Origin: Pirellula staleyi DSM 6068
GTDB taxonomy: Bacteria; Planctomycetota; Planctomycetia; Pirellulales; Pirellulaceae
DNA: 64,000 nucleotides
Reading direction: 5' to 3'
Assembly: GCF_000025185.1 (NCBI RefSeq)
Contig: NC_013720.1
Location: forward strand, 1,364,001 to 1,428,000
Under the pieces are notes generated by a model. The model saw only the letters and a list, made by a program, of their open reading frames with translations. It was not told where the DNA came from and did not search any database. The number at the start of each line of letters is the position of its first letter. The stretch's first letter is position 1. Positions 18,561 through 28,260 of this stretch are shown here, piece by piece. Position numbers and translations under genes: made by a program.

Positions 18561-20762
18561 CTATTTCACCGACATATCACAGCTGAGACCACCAGCAGCG
18601 GGGACGTAGCAAAGGCGAGCGTAGTCCATCACCATGCGGTGCGACGAGAATCGCCACGCCAGGGTGCTGATGCTCATCATCATTCGCTTGATCCACTGCC
18701 GTGGCAAACCGTCGACGTCGCGATCGTAGTAGCAAGGGATGACTTCGTTCTCCATCGCTTGCATCAGCGATTCGCCGTCGCGACGATCGGTCACTTCATC
18801 GTTGGTGTGGCTTGTCGCCCGACCAATCGCGAAACCGTTGGTTCCGTCGTAAGCTTCCGCCCACCAACCATCGAGGATCGACAGGTTCAAACCACCGTTG
18901 AGCACGGTCTTTTGTCCTGAAGTTCCCGACGCTTCGAGGGGACGACGTGGGTTGTTGAGCCACACGTCGACACCTTGAATCATGTGACGGCAAACGTTCA
19001 TGTCGTAGTCTTCGATGTAGACCACTTTGCCCGCAAAGCGTGGGTCGTGACGCAGGTTGGCGATCTGCTGAATGAATCGCTTTCCTGGTTCATCTTTCGG
19101 ATGGGCCTTACCGGCGAAGACAAACTGCACAGGACGCTCTTTGTTGTTGATCATCGCATCGAGACGATCGAGGTCCGACATGATCAGCGTGGCTCGTTTG
19201 TACGTCGCAAAGCGGCGGCCAAAGCCAATCGTCAAGACGTTTGGATCGAGCACGTTGCGGGCAGCCTCAACGACATCGTCGCTCTCGTTGCGGCGACGGC
19301 ACTGGCGGCTGACGCGGCGACGAACAAACGCGAGGAGCTGATTCTTGAGCGCGTTGTGCGTTTCCCACAGTTCGCCCGGATCGACGTTATGGATGTGCTG
19401 CCACACTTCGGGCTCACCCATGCGATAGATCCACTGGGCAGGGAAGTGGCGATCGTACAGCTGCAGCATCTGCTGCGCGAGCCACGTCGGGATGTGCACA
19501 CCGTTGGTGATGTGACCAATTGGAACTTCTTCTTCTTGACGCCAGGGCCAGAGCTGGGCCCACATGCGACGCGAGATATGGCCGTGCAACTGGCTCACCG
19601 CGTTCGCTTTACGCGACAGCTTGAGCCCCATCACGGTCATGGTGAACGGTTCGCTGTGGTTCTGGGGCTCGACGCGGCCGAGACCCATCAACTGGTCGTA
19701 ACTGATTCCGAGTTGATCGCGCAGCGGGCCCAGATGCTCTTCGATCATGTCGCCGCCAAAACGGTCGTGACCGGCAGGCACTGGGGTGTGCGTGGTGAAG
19801 CAGGTGTGACGCGCCACATCGCGGACTGCTTCGTCGAAGCTCATTCCATCGTCGACCATCCGCTCGCGAATCACTTCGAGAGGGCCAAACGCCGAGTGAC
19901 CTTCGTTCAGGTGATACACGCCGGGATAAATTCCCAGAGCGCGGAGCGCTTTCACGCCACCGACGCCGAGCACCAATTCCTGACGAATACGAACGCGCTC
20001 ATCGCCGCCGTAAAGACGGCTCGTGAGTTTGCGATCTTCGGGGCTGTTGCCGTCGACGTCGCAGTCGAGCAAGAACAGTCGCACGCGACCCACCTGCATG
20101 AACCACACTTTGGCAAACAGAGCGCCGCCACGGGTGTCGACACGAATGGTGATCGGCTTGCCGTCGGGGCAAAGTGCGGGGGCCATCGGCAAGTTCTCGA
20201 CCTTGGTGTCGAGATACTCTTCGCGCTGGAACCCAGTCTCGTCGAGCTGCTGTTTGAAATAACCTTGATCGTAGAACAGACCGATGCCAACCAGGTTCAC
20301 ACCCAGCCCGCTCGCGCTCTTCACATGGTCGCCCGAAAGCACCCCAAGGCCACCGGAATAGATCGGCATCGACTCGTGCAGACCGAATTCGGCCGAGAAG
20401 TAAGCGACCGGCTTGTTGCCCAGCACGCCGGCGTGCGTTGCCGCCCACGTTTGCTTGTTCGCCATGTATTCTTTAAGGCGACGATGGGCGTAGTTGATTC
20501 GGCTGTAAAGCACCATCTCGGAGGCACGGGTGGCCAGCCGCTCGGGGGTGAATTCCCGCAAGAGAGCGATGGGGTTGTGGTCAAGCTGTCGCCATCTGAT
20601 GGGATCGAGATCGCGAAACAGGTTGATTACCTCGGGATGCCACGTCCACCACAGATTGTGGGCCAACGCCCAGCACTTGTCGTAGAGGGTTTGGGGCGAC
20701 ATCTCGCCCGCCATCAGAGGAGTATTCGCATCAGAAGCAACGGCGGTGTCGATCGAGCTCAT
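18561..20762 (-). CDS. glgP: Alpha-glucan (glycogen) phosphorylase
   Basis: A 733-residue cytosolic enzyme that releases glucose-1-phosphate from glycogen or maltodextrin using pyridoxal phosphate. The start ATG at 20762 (MSSIDTAVASDANT) has AAGGGA upstream. The sequence is of the compact TIGR02094 type: an N-terminal DUF3417-like part (LYDKCWALAHNLWWTWHPEV), PVAYFSAEFGLHESMPIYSG, SGLGVNLVGIGLFYDQGYF, HLNEGHSAFGPLEVIRERM, then EDYDMNVCRHMIQGVDVWLN and the PLP-lysine region EASGTSGQKTVLNGG. It looks complete. It is transcribed alone; a 642-codon open frame on the opposite strand is only a codon-bias shadow. Confidence 0.93.
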   Translation of the reverse strand: MSSIDTAVASDANTPLMAGEMSPQTLYDKCWALAHNLWWTWHPEVINLFRDLDPIRWRQLDHNPIALLREFTPERLATRASEMVLYSRINYAHRRLKEYMANKQTWAATHAGVLGNKPVAYFSAEFGLHESMPIYSGGLGVLSGDHVKSASGLGVNLVGIGLFYDQGYFKQQLDETGFQREEYLDTKVENLPMAPALCPDGKPITIRVDTRGGALFAKVWFMQVGRVRLFLLDCDVDGNSPEDRKLTSRLYGGDERVRIRQELVLGVGGVKALRALGIYPGVYHLNEGHSAFGPLEVIRERMVDDGMSFDEAVRDVARHTCFTTHTPVPAGHDRFGGDMIEEHLGPLRDQLGISYDQLMGLGRVEPQNHSEPFTMTVMGLKLSRKANAVSQLHGHISRRMWAQLWPWRQEEEVPIGHITNGVHIPTWLAQQMLQLYDRHFPAQWIYRMGEPEVWQHIHNVDPGELWETHNALKNQLLAFVRRRVSRQCRRRNESDDVVEAARNVLDPNVLTIGFGRRFATYKRATLIMSDLDRLDAMINNKERPVQFVFAGKAHPKDEPGKRFIQQIANLRHDPRFAGKVVYIEDYDMNVCRHMIQGVDVWLNNPRRPLEASGTSGQKTVLNGGLNLSILDGWWAEAYDGTNGFAIGRATSHTNDEVTDRRDGESLMQAMENEVIPCYYDRDVDGLPRQWIKRMMMSISTLAWRFSSHRMVMDYARLCYVPAAGGLSCDMSVK

Positions 20763-21110
20763 GAACAGTCCCTTATCCGCCTGGATAGTGCGCGGCCGCC
20801 TGGGCACCGTCTACCGCGCATGTACCGCCTTGTTATCGGCTGCAGAAACCGTTTGTCAAGAGTCGAGCGAGTTTGCACGCCACTACCCCGTTCATCCTCC
20901 TGACTTACGGAATCATCCCTGCCGTTAACGCTTGCCACGGGCATGTCACGTTTGCTTGACATCGCGAAGCGCAAGAGTCGACCGAAAGGATCCCGAAAAA
21001 TAGTTCAAAAAAATTTAGCCGAAAAGATGCTGAAGTTGTCGAGCGATTTTACCGGTGCCGTTCAGTGGCCATGAACATCGAAGTTCGCTCGTCGCGATAC
21101 TCTGCCATCG
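20763..21110. other. Intergenic region upstream of glgP
   Basis: About 350 bp between the glgP start and the 3' end of fxsA. It should contain the glgP promoter on the minus strand. A run of A/T (aaaaatagttcaaaaaaattt near 20995-21015) is the only compositional feature. No gene is seen. Confidence 0.4.
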
Positions 21111-21608
21111 TTATGGCACCGAGTCGGGTAGATGCCTCTGCTTTTCGTCGATCGCTTGAGCACTTCCCTCCACCACCTGCGAATCAACCACCACGGTGCG
21201 GTGGCCGGTCGAGTCGGTAGTGACAATCGTGGAAGTCCCTGCCATTCGAAAGCGAGTTTTCAGATACCAGGTGATGGCCGCGAGGTAGAAGCGGCGCACG
21301 GGTGGGAAGAGCATCGAGAAGCCAATTAGGTCGCCGATCACACCGGGAAGAATCAGCAGAACTGCGGCGACAAAAAGCATGAAGCCATCGAGCAGTTTGA
21401 CCGAAGGGACCTCCCCTTTCGCCATCTGCTGGCGGGCTTTGGTCACCATGCTATAGCTTTGCCAGCGCATCACGGCGATCCCCAGCAAACCAGTGAGCAC
21501 CACGATCAGCAGCACAAGCGTAACGCTTGTTGCTCGCCCCAAATAAAGGAGCGCAGCGAGTTCCACCAGCGGATAGAACACCACAATCGCGGCTATCAGA
21601 CGTAGCAT
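21111..21608 (-). CDS. fxsA: FxsA family membrane protein
   Basis: A 165-residue integral membrane protein. The ATG at 21608 is preferred because GAGGAG lies 8-13 bp upstream. Typical FxsA features are visible: FYPLVELAALLYLGRATS at the start, LLIVVLTGLLGIAVMRWQS, and LLDGFMLFVAAVLLILPGVI followed by LIGFSMLFPPVRR. FxsA of E. coli affects phage F exclusion when overproduced; its normal role is unknown. It is a single-gene unit here. Confidence 0.88.
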   Translation of the reverse strand: MLRLIAAIVVFYPLVELAALLYLGRATSVTLVLLIVVLTGLLGIAVMRWQSYSMVTKARQQMAKGEVPSVKLLDGFMLFVAAVLLILPGVIGDLIGFSMLFPPVRRFYLAAITWYLKTRFRMAGTSTIVTTDSTGHRTVVVDSQVVEGSAQAIDEKQRHLPDSVP

Positions 21609-21699
21609 CTTGGTGCTCCTCTCCGCGAAAATGTGCTGCAAACAAGGGACTTGTTAAAGGAACCGTCGCTGCGACGGTTTCACGATGCCAATCGTCATT

Positions 21700-22704
21700 T
21701 CACGACGCTCGCTTCAGCGGCTCGCTCGGAAGTGCTGGACTGGCAGGGCGATAATAACCGAGCATATCAAACCGAGTCGCCAACGAGCGTGCGAGCGACG
21801 GTTGCTCGTCGGCTCCACGCTGCGGAGTCACCCGCGACTGAAGCGCTTCTATCCAGCGGTCTACGGGCAATAGTAGAATCGCGGTCAAGATGGCATTGAA
21901 AAAGAAGCCGTACGGAAACGAGACGAGCACACCGGCGTAGAACCCAAGGATCGCCAGTCCGACCCAGGTACGCAGTCGTGGAAAAATGGCGAGAATTCCC
22001 GCTGTTTCCACCACCAACGTGGCTCCCTGCAGCAGCATCGTCAGTTGGCGATTGTGAATGATCGCTTGCACTGCGGGTGACCATTCATAGCCAAAAGCAT
22101 GCGCCCAAAGTTGCAGCGAAACACCATTGGCCCACGCTGTCCCCGAAAAAATGATCTTCGATAAACCGGCAGCTGTGTGAAAGATCCCCACATAAGCAAT
22201 CGCTGTCAGCAGGACCCAGCGAGGGACGAGTGGTGTTTGAAAATAGGTTCCTGCTTGAATCGCACGCCGAATCTCTTGATGGTAGAGCGTGACCCAAATC
22301 ACCGCGACCACCATTAACATATTCGCCATATGTAATATATGGGCCGTGTTATAAGTATTTTCTACCTTCAGCGACCACACAGCAGTGTAACTCATCAATG
22401 TGAGCCAGCTGCTATAAGGCAACCATTGCTGAAAGAGCCATAGCAGGCTGCTGATCAACAGCATCGCGCGAAATGCCCAGAGCAGCTCGGTCGATGCAAG
22501 CCAGCTCGCCGGTAGGAACGAAAGTGGCGTGCTCGGGCCCTGGCGCGGGGCTTCAAGATATTCAAACGGCAGAAAGGCAAGCAGCAGCGCTGTCAGAAGC
22601 AGTACCCAAATCATCAGCTGAAATTGGGCGGGCCGCGCATACGACTCGAGCCAAACGGACCAGCTTGCCGCTGGCGTATCTTGCGGAATCGATGCACTTT
22701 TCAC
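21700..22704 (-). CDS. HTTM-type multipass membrane protein
   Basis: A 334-residue protein with about eight hydrophobic helices, resembling the HTTM domain shared with vitamin-K-dependent gamma-carboxylases. Blocks such as TYNTAHILHMANMLMVVAVI and FHTAAGLSKIIFSGTAWANG fit that fold. It starts with GTG at 22704, overlapping the stop of the upstream gene (TAGTG), so the two are coupled. No carboxylase catalytic lysine can be assigned by eye. It probably acts in the membrane with the small exported partner encoded just upstream. Confidence 0.7.
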   Translation of the reverse strand: MKSASIPQDTPAASWSVWLESYARPAQFQLMIWVLLLTALLLAFLPFEYLEAPRQGPSTPLSFLPASWLASTELLWAFRAMLLISSLLWLFQQWLPYSSWLTLMSYTAVWSLKVENTYNTAHILHMANMLMVVAVIWVTLYHQEIRRAIQAGTYFQTPLVPRWVLLTAIAYVGIFHTAAGLSKIIFSGTAWANGVSLQLWAHAFGYEWSPAVQAIIHNRQLTMLLQGATLVVETAGILAIFPRLRTWVGLAILGFYAGVLVSFPYGFFFNAILTAILLLPVDRWIEALQSRVTPQRGADEQPSLARSLATRFDMLGYYRPASPALPSEPLKRAS

Positions 22705-23213
22705 TACTGCGAACTTCCTGCTGCCGATACTGCGTCGCGCGACACCGTCACTTCATCCACCTGCACCACATCCACGCTTCCGTCGGCATGAGAGCCAATC
22801 ACTTCTTGGGTAATCGTCAGTGCCTGGCACCCTGCATGTTCGGGCCGCTGAAGCAGTTTCTTCAGATGCGCGGTCAGCTCTTCCTCGGTCCGCACGCAAC
22901 CAAACTCCTCAATCACCGGTGGCGGCTCGAGTCCCACTCCATACCCCACCGGATTGCCATCATAAATCCGCTGGCAGAGTGTGGCTTTGGGGTCCATCGG
23001 CTCGCCGCGCTCATTCACAATCTTATAATTGCAATACTGCTGCGGCGCATCACGGAACATTGGCGCCGATGTGAAAGGATAGAAATCCCCCACACAAACC
23101 GGCAGCGCTACGTTGAGCACCAAAAACAGCCCAGCCAGCACAAGTCCGATCGTCATGCGCCGACGGCAATGGGCCGGCACATGGCATGTCATCGAAGAGG
23201 GGTTGTCGTTCAT
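22704..23213 (-). CDS. Small exported/anchored protein, partner of HTTM protein
   Basis: About 169 residues; the start is set at ATG 23213 (MNDNPSSMTCHV), with a further ATG 3 codons upstream. One N-terminal hydrophobic helix (MTIGLVLAGLFLVLNVALPV) is followed by a soluble domain with several cysteines (CVGDFYPFTSAPMFRD, QQYCNYKIV, CQRIYDG, GCVRTEEE). The FTSAPMF motif is common in proteins encoded beside HTTM membrane proteins. The gene overlaps the HTTM gene. Function unknown. Confidence 0.65.
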   Translation of the reverse strand: MNDNPSSMTCHVPAHCRRRMTIGLVLAGLFLVLNVALPVCVGDFYPFTSAPMFRDAPQQYCNYKIVNERGEPMDPKATLCQRIYDGNPVGYGVGLEPPPVIEEFGCVRTEEELTAHLKKLLQRPEHAGCQALTITQEVIGSHADGSVDVVQVDEVTVSRDAVSAAGSSQ

Positions 23214-23228
23214 CGGCAAGCAACTCGA

Positions 23229-24392
23229 CTACAGGGGCAAGAATTTCACGCACACAGGAGCGTCAATCTCAATCGCTTCCCCGGTCCGTGTGAGGATGCC
23301 AGTCTCCAGGTTCACCTTATAGACAAAAGCACTCTTGCCACCTTGGTTACAAACAATCACCCATTGGCCGGTTGGATCGACACCAAAGTTGCGAGGTGTA
23401 TCAATGCCACCTTCAGTGTGACCAACAGCAGCCAGCTTTCCGGTTTTCTCATCCACCGTGAAGATCGCGATGCTGTTATGGCCACGATTGCTGCCATAAA
23501 CGAACTTCCCACTAGGATGTACTTGGATCTCGGCAGTGCTGTTATTTCCCGAAAAACCCGCTGGAAGTGTGCTAATGGTGTCGATCTGCGCGAGCGATCC
23601 CTTTTCCGCGTCATAAGCATAAGCAGTGATCGTCGAAGTTAACTCGTTGATGGCATACGCAAACTTGCCGCTGGGATGAAACGCAAAGTGACGCGGCCCC
23701 GAACCAGGGGGCACCGTACCTGCGGCAGGATCGTTAGCAACTAGCTTTCCAGTTGAAGGATCGAGTTTATAGATCAAAACCTTATCAATCCCTAAATCGG
23801 CAGCAAAAACAAACTTACCAGCTGCATCAGGATTGATAGAGTGAGCGTGTGGTTCTTTCTGACGACCTTGATTAGGTCCACTTCCAGTATGCTGCACAAA
23901 GCCAGTCGCTTCGCCAAGGCTCCCATCATCCTTCACTGGCAAGGCGCAAATGCTTCCACCACCATAATTGGCGGCAAAAACATACGACCCTTGAGGGTGC
24001 ACACTGACATGACAAGGTCCCGCCCCAGCAGAAGATTGGCGATTAAGTAATTGGAGTTCGCCCGTTGCTTTATTGATAGAGTATGCATGCACGACCCCTA
24101 CCTTCTTGCCATCAAACTCCGATATCTCGCCGACAGCATACAAATACTTATGAGACGGCGCAATCGCGAGGAATGAGGCGTTCATCGCCTCCGCCACCAA
24201 GACTGGTTTTGTCACCACGCCAGTACTTAGGTCGAGCTCAGCTGTATAAATCCCTTTGCTGTTACCTGTCGTGTAGGTTCCAAAGTAAAGACGCTGCTTG
24301 GCACTCTCTTCGGCCAAGGCCACGTTACCAAGCATCACAGCTGCAAGCCCCAGAGCCAATTGAGGAGCAAGGTGGAGGAATCGTCGTAGCAT
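23229..24392 (-). CDS. Exported lactonase family protein (6-phosphogluconolactonase-like beta-propeller)
   Basis: A 387-residue protein; the ATG at 24392 gives a signal peptide (MLRRFLHLAPQLALGLAAVM) and has AAAGAG upstream. It is a seven-bladed propeller of the YbhE/lactonase family: YFGTYTTGNSKGIY, HVSVHPQGSYVFAANYGGGS, GSGPNQGRQKEPHAHSIN, GPRHFAFHPSGKFAYAINEL and TPRNFGVDPTGQWVIVCNQG. E. coli YbhE hydrolyses 6-phosphogluconolactone, but the export signal here suggests another lactone or sugar substrate outside the cytoplasm, as is common in planctomycetes. The frame extends upstream to 24506 without support. Confidence 0.85.
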   Translation of the reverse strand: MLRRFLHLAPQLALGLAAVMLGNVALAEESAKQRLYFGTYTTGNSKGIYTAELDLSTGVVTKPVLVAEAMNASFLAIAPSHKYLYAVGEISEFDGKKVGVVHAYSINKATGELQLLNRQSSAGAGPCHVSVHPQGSYVFAANYGGGSICALPVKDDGSLGEATGFVQHTGSGPNQGRQKEPHAHSINPDAAGKFVFAADLGIDKVLIYKLDPSTGKLVANDPAAGTVPPGSGPRHFAFHPSGKFAYAINELTSTITAYAYDAEKGSLAQIDTISTLPAGFSGNNSTAEIQVHPSGKFVYGSNRGHNSIAIFTVDEKTGKLAAVGHTEGGIDTPRNFGVDPTGQWVIVCNQGGKSAFVYKVNLETGILTRTGEAIEIDAPVCVKFLPL

Positions 24393-25105
24393 CGCGAAGC
24401 TCTTTCTGCGTGAGTGTCGACAGCTAGTTCCGGGCGTCACAGGCTGACGGCCCGAAGCCCATGTGGTTGCGCCGCTAAAGGGCAAATCTTCGCTGCATTG
24501 TGCCACGTTGCCATAGCCCTCGCCAGCAAGTTCCCATTTCGGCCGGTGGCAGGACCTCCGTTCAGGTCCTTGAGCCCTTTGCTAACTATCGTTTCAGCAA
24601 AGGTTTGTGGCGGCAGATCATTCCCTCTCAGCAGCGCGAACTTGCCGCCTTTGCCCGCTGTCCATTACCTGGCCGACACGAGACGTCGATAGAAGAATTG
24701 CGGATGCCTCAACTATTCACGATTCGCTACGCGCCAGTCACATTGTTGGCATTTGAGTCGCAAGTAGCTTGCCAGTAATGACTTGGGGCAAGTGGCCAGA
24801 AACTGCCGTAAATCGCTGCGGTGGATTTGCCCGGCTGGCATTCGTGAGGCAAGTTAACAGGTTGACTGAAATCGACATGGGTTCGATAGCGGCCCGGCCA
24901 TCGCCTCGCAATTGGTAAGGTGAACAACACCAACACTTTAGCGGGTGATTGTTCAGGTCGCGATGAGATTCGCGAGACGTCCATTCGGCTGCAAACGGTT
25001 ACTCGCATAACACTTCGGTAACGATCCAACCGTAGGATCGATGGTCGCCGACATGGCTCCCTTGCCAGTCGCCCACGCATCGATTAATTTCATGGATTCC
25101 CATAT
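24393..25105. other. Intergenic region before tRNA-Asn
   Basis: About 700 bp with no convincing gene: the open frames in it do not show protein-like composition. It should hold the lactonase promoter (minus strand, left side) and the tRNA promoter (right side). Confidence 0.4.
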
Positions 25106-25178
25106 TCCCCTGTAGCTCAGTTGGTAGAGCAGGCGACTGTTAATCGCCGGGTCGTAGGTTCGAGTCCTACCGGGGGAG
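25106..25178 (+). tRNA. tRNA-Asn (anticodon GTT)
   Basis: A full cloverleaf of 73 nt: acceptor 25106-25112 pairs with 25171-25177, D arm GCTC..GAGC, anticodon stem GGCGA/TCGCC with loop CTGTTAA, and T arm GTAGG-TTCGAGT-CCTAC. CCA is not encoded. The 3' end is the integration site of the island, and the T-arm and acceptor sequence is repeated at 56830-56845. Confidence 0.95.
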
Positions 25179-26430
25179 CTAGTTCTGCCAGCAAATCAAT
25201 GCCTTTTACGGAAAACCCCGGAAATTCTGGGGTTTTGTCGTTTCTTGCCGGAATGGATTTCCGCGATTTTCCACCCATTTCCGCCGTAGGGCGCGTCGGA
25301 TTTTGCGTCGGTAGCTGATCGGCTCCAACTGCTTTCCTCACATCATCTTCCGTCACTTGCAGGTAGTGCTTGGCGGCGATGAGTTGGCTATTCCCAATCC
25401 ACTCGCAAACTACATGCGTTGGATGGATTTTGCAAAGTTCGGTCTGTCGGGAGGCCCTGAGGTTGTGAAAAATCTTCGGCCAAGGCTGCAGGCCTGCCCG
25501 CTCAACGATCCGTTTCAGCTGAGTTCCCAGATTCTTTCCCGCTCCCCGATAGCTTGGGATGACGAACTCGGCTCCATCTGGGGCAAGCTCGAAAGCATCC
25601 TCCAGGTACGGGCGTAGCTCCTTGAAGATCGGCACGAACCGCGAATCCTTGCCGTCGTGGTGCTCGGTCTTGGGGGAACGCACGCGAATCATCGAGGCCT
25701 CCCAGTTCACATCTTGCCATCGTAGCTGGAGATGCTCGCTAGGACAGCGGAGGCCACCGTAGCGAGAAAGTGCAAAGATGAGCCTCCACTCAGCGTTGGG
25801 GCAAGCGTCCAGCACCTTAGTCGCCATTTCCTCGGTGACGAAGTACAACCTCTCTCGATTAGCCACGAGGTTCAGACTTTTCATCTCACCGAACGGATTA
25901 CTCGGAATCAGTCCTTTCTTCATCGCCGATTCGAAGAACTGCTTTGATCGCTGACACATCTTCCGAACTGTGTTCTCGCCAAGTCGCTTTCGCAGAGTCT
26001 TACGAAAATCCTCGGCATCTTCAGAGGAGATCGAGTTCATCTCGCGTGATTCGCCAAAATGCTTCTGCAATTCACCGGATACCTGCCTGAAGTGTCGGCG
26101 AGTGGGTTCTTTCGCATCGCTTCGACTCTCGATATAGCAATCGACGAACTCCCTGAGTTTGGGCTGTTCGACCTCTTTTCGCGGCGGAACTAGGTGGACA
26201 TTTGCCAGTTTGCGGTAAGTCGCGGTATCAAGCCCCTCAAGCCAACTGGCTGTTTCGGGGTCAAGTGATCGATGGAGCGCCCGGCACTCCAAGATATGCT
26301 CGACGCGACACTTCACTCCGTCAGCTGATTTCTTCGTCACCTTTCCTAAGTGGATCGACCTCCTTTCACCATCGAGACCCACGAACAGAATCCTTCGATA
26401 TCCATCCTTACTGCTTGAAACACTTGCCAT
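25117..26430 (-). CDS. int: Tyrosine recombinase/integrase of the tRNA-Asn island
   Basis: A 437-residue site-specific integrase. The ATG at 26430 (MASVSSSKDGYRRILFVG) has AGGAGAG 5 bp upstream, much better than the upstream ATGs at 26451 and 26496. The catalytic residues are visible: Arg in RYGGLRCPSEH, Lys in the following beta-hairpin, HNLRASR for His-x-x-Arg, Trp in CEWIGNS in the last-His position, and Tyr in KHYLQV. The tail (APPVGLEPTTRRLTVACSTN) is encoded by the complement of the tRNA gene, so the integrase gene runs into the attachment site and its C-terminus is formed by integration. This arrangement is typical in planctomycete elements. Confidence 0.92.
   Translation of the reverse strand: MASVSSSKDGYRRILFVGLDGERRSIHLGKVTKKSADGVKCRVEHILECRALHRSLDPETASWLEGLDTATYRKLANVHLVPPRKEVEQPKLREFVDCYIESRSDAKEPTRRHFRQVSGELQKHFGESREMNSISSEDAEDFRKTLRKRLGENTVRKMCQRSKQFFESAMKKGLIPSNPFGEMKSLNLVANRERLYFVTEEMATKVLDACPNAEWRLIFALSRYGGLRCPSEHLQLRWQDVNWEASMIRVRSPKTEHHDGKDSRFVPIFKELRPYLEDAFELAPDGAEFVIPSYRGAGKNLGTQLKRIVERAGLQPWPKIFHNLRASRQTELCKIHPTHVVCEWIGNSQLIAAKHYLQVTEDDVRKAVGADQLPTQNPTRPTAEMGGKSRKSIPARNDKTPEFPGFSVKGIDLLAELAPPVGLEPTTRRLTVACSTN
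25165..25180 (+). repeat. attL: 16-bp core repeat in the tRNA 3' end
   Basis: tcctaccgggggagct at 25165-25180 is repeated exactly at 56830-56845 in the same orientation. It covers the T-arm 3' side, acceptor and discriminator of tRNA-Asn. The integrase gene lies directly inside this end, as in typical tRNA-targeting elements. Confidence 0.85.
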
Positions 26431-26514
26431 ATACTCTCCTGAACTTGCCATATAACCTAAATGCTTGATCGAATTTCGAAATTTTTTGAACTCCAAACCT
26501 ATAAGTTGATGCTA

Positions 26515-27981
26515 CTAGAACGGTGGATCAGAAGACTTGTACTCACACTTGCCATCAATCTCGGCCGTTCCCTCATCTTTGGTGGCTGAGGTCGCAACAT
26601 AAATTGTAGTAACTGGCCCTTGCCGAGGAGTACGCAATACTTTATCCAGATTCTTGGCTTCATAAAGCCTGTGCAACGCCTTCTCAGTATCCTCAATATT
26701 CTTAAGCCAACTCGCATTCTGCTGTACCTCTCGTGCTGTCATTCCATGTTCTCGTTTAGAGATCATATTCAGCAGCTTCTGATCATTGTCCATCGAGCGA
26801 TTTCCAGCAATGTACGCATAGACTCGTTCGGCTTGAACCTTGAACCATCTCGCCAGTTCAATCGCATTATCGAGTTCCTCGATCGAAAGTTCCGTGGACG
26901 GGTTCGACTTGCCAGGTGCAGAGGCCCACTTCACAAGATGCAGGATGAGAGCCAATCGCAAGACAGCACACTCCATCTTGGTGATACAGGCCGACATATC
27001 ATCCTCGTCGGTCGGATCGGATTCTCGCAACTCATCAGTGAACTCATAGTATCGTCGCCGAACATCCTCGGGCAGAGTGACGATGAGTGATTCGGGAGCG
27101 TCAGCGAGCTTGCCGCGGATATCCATTAGCCGTCTAAAAAGATGTTCAATAGCCTGAACGGAATCGACTTCGATAGGAATATCGTTGCTTCTTCTGACTC
27201 TCGCAGGTGGAAAGGCAAACAGAAATCTTGGGACCAATCCCGATCCAAAGTATTCAGGCTTCACCGCAAGACTTAGCATTTTTGGCTGAATGCCTGCCGT
27301 GATAGAAACGTTTGCTTGTTTAATCATTACCGAGCGTGGATTCCCTGTCTTGCGATCGATCGCAGCATACCGCCCGTCGTAGAGTTGTAGCCACTTCGAC
27401 TCATCTAGGCTCCCACCTCCGGACTTCGCATAACGATTCATGCCTGCAAAGAACTTGTGGCCCTCATCATGGACGAGAAGTAATCCCGAAGGAGATTTTG
27501 CGTGCTCATCATAGACAGTCTCAATCGTAATATCGTCAAGCAGTAAGCGTTCACAGTCGAGGTTCATGGGAATTGGTGGTGGTAGTTCCACTGGTGGCAG
27601 AGGGGCAGCTTCCTCTCCTTTCTTTGGCTTCTTGGGAGGTGACTGCGATTTTGCAGCTACGGCTGTTCTGATACGGTTGTAGAGGGCAGTCGATTCTCGC
27701 TTGCGCAACCACTTCATCACAAAGTCAATAGCTGGGCTTTTGGCACTACCGCTACGCCCTACTATCATGCTCCAGAGTGTTGGTACAGTTCGAAAACCGG
27801 GCTTACACTCGATCATCACTCGATTACCAACGACACCTGCGACTGCAGTCAGCACGGGAAGACCAAGGAACGATACATCACAGTCAATTGACTTCGACGC
27901 ATTCCACAGTGCCTTCTGAATCGAAACAGGAAATCCATCCAGAGGAAACGGAGTGAACTCACCTGGAAGAACCTTACTCAT
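26515..27981 (-). CDS. DUF3987-type helicase/primase-like replication protein
   Basis: About 488 residues from ATG 27981; an upstream TTG at 28035 is possible. The protein resembles DUF3987 proteins of phages and integrative elements: a P-loop-like GRSGSAKSPAIDF, then LLLDDITIETVYDEHAKSPS, LLLVHDEGHKFFAGMNRYAK and NVSITAGIQPKMLSLAVKPE. The C-terminal part (VYAYIAGNRSMDNDQKLLNM) looks like a winged-helix domain. These proteins are thought to act in element replication. It lies between integrase and excisionase-like HTH, all on the minus strand, as in other planctomycete islands. Confidence 0.75.
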   Translation of the reverse strand: MSKVLPGEFTPFPLDGFPVSIQKALWNASKSIDCDVSFLGLPVLTAVAGVVGNRVMIECKPGFRTVPTLWSMIVGRSGSAKSPAIDFVMKWLRKRESTALYNRIRTAVAAKSQSPPKKPKKGEEAAPLPPVELPPPIPMNLDCERLLLDDITIETVYDEHAKSPSGLLLVHDEGHKFFAGMNRYAKSGGGSLDESKWLQLYDGRYAAIDRKTGNPRSVMIKQANVSITAGIQPKMLSLAVKPEYFGSGLVPRFLFAFPPARVRRSNDIPIEVDSVQAIEHLFRRLMDIRGKLADAPESLIVTLPEDVRRRYYEFTDELRESDPTDEDDMSACITKMECAVLRLALILHLVKWASAPGKSNPSTELSIEELDNAIELARWFKVQAERVYAYIAGNRSMDNDQKLLNMISKREHGMTAREVQQNASWLKNIEDTEKALHRLYEAKNLDKVLRTPRQGPVTTIYVATSATKDEGTAEIDGKCEYKSSDPPF

Positions 27982-28260
27982 GATTATTTGCAAATTCCTT
28001 CTTGCTTGTTTACCTAAATCAATCCTTAACGACAACGGCTTTCAACAAATCGTGGTTTCTATGTGGGGCACCCGCCCAACAAATCGCGTGATATGAGGCC
28101 ATCACGCTGGCATCTTGGGACGGTAATAGCAATATGCCCTTACTGCGCCCCTAAAGACGATCAATGTCGACATGCCTTAGACGCGTATGAGCGTCCTCTG
28201 TGTCGACGAAGTATCTACGGGTTTGGTTGTTTGCCAAGAATTGGCAAGATTCCGTAGATT

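Noticed and set aside
18975-20903. 642-codon open frame on the plus strand
   Set aside because: It is antisense to the alpha-glucan phosphorylase gene, which has strong family motifs; the long frame comes from the codon bias of the real gene.
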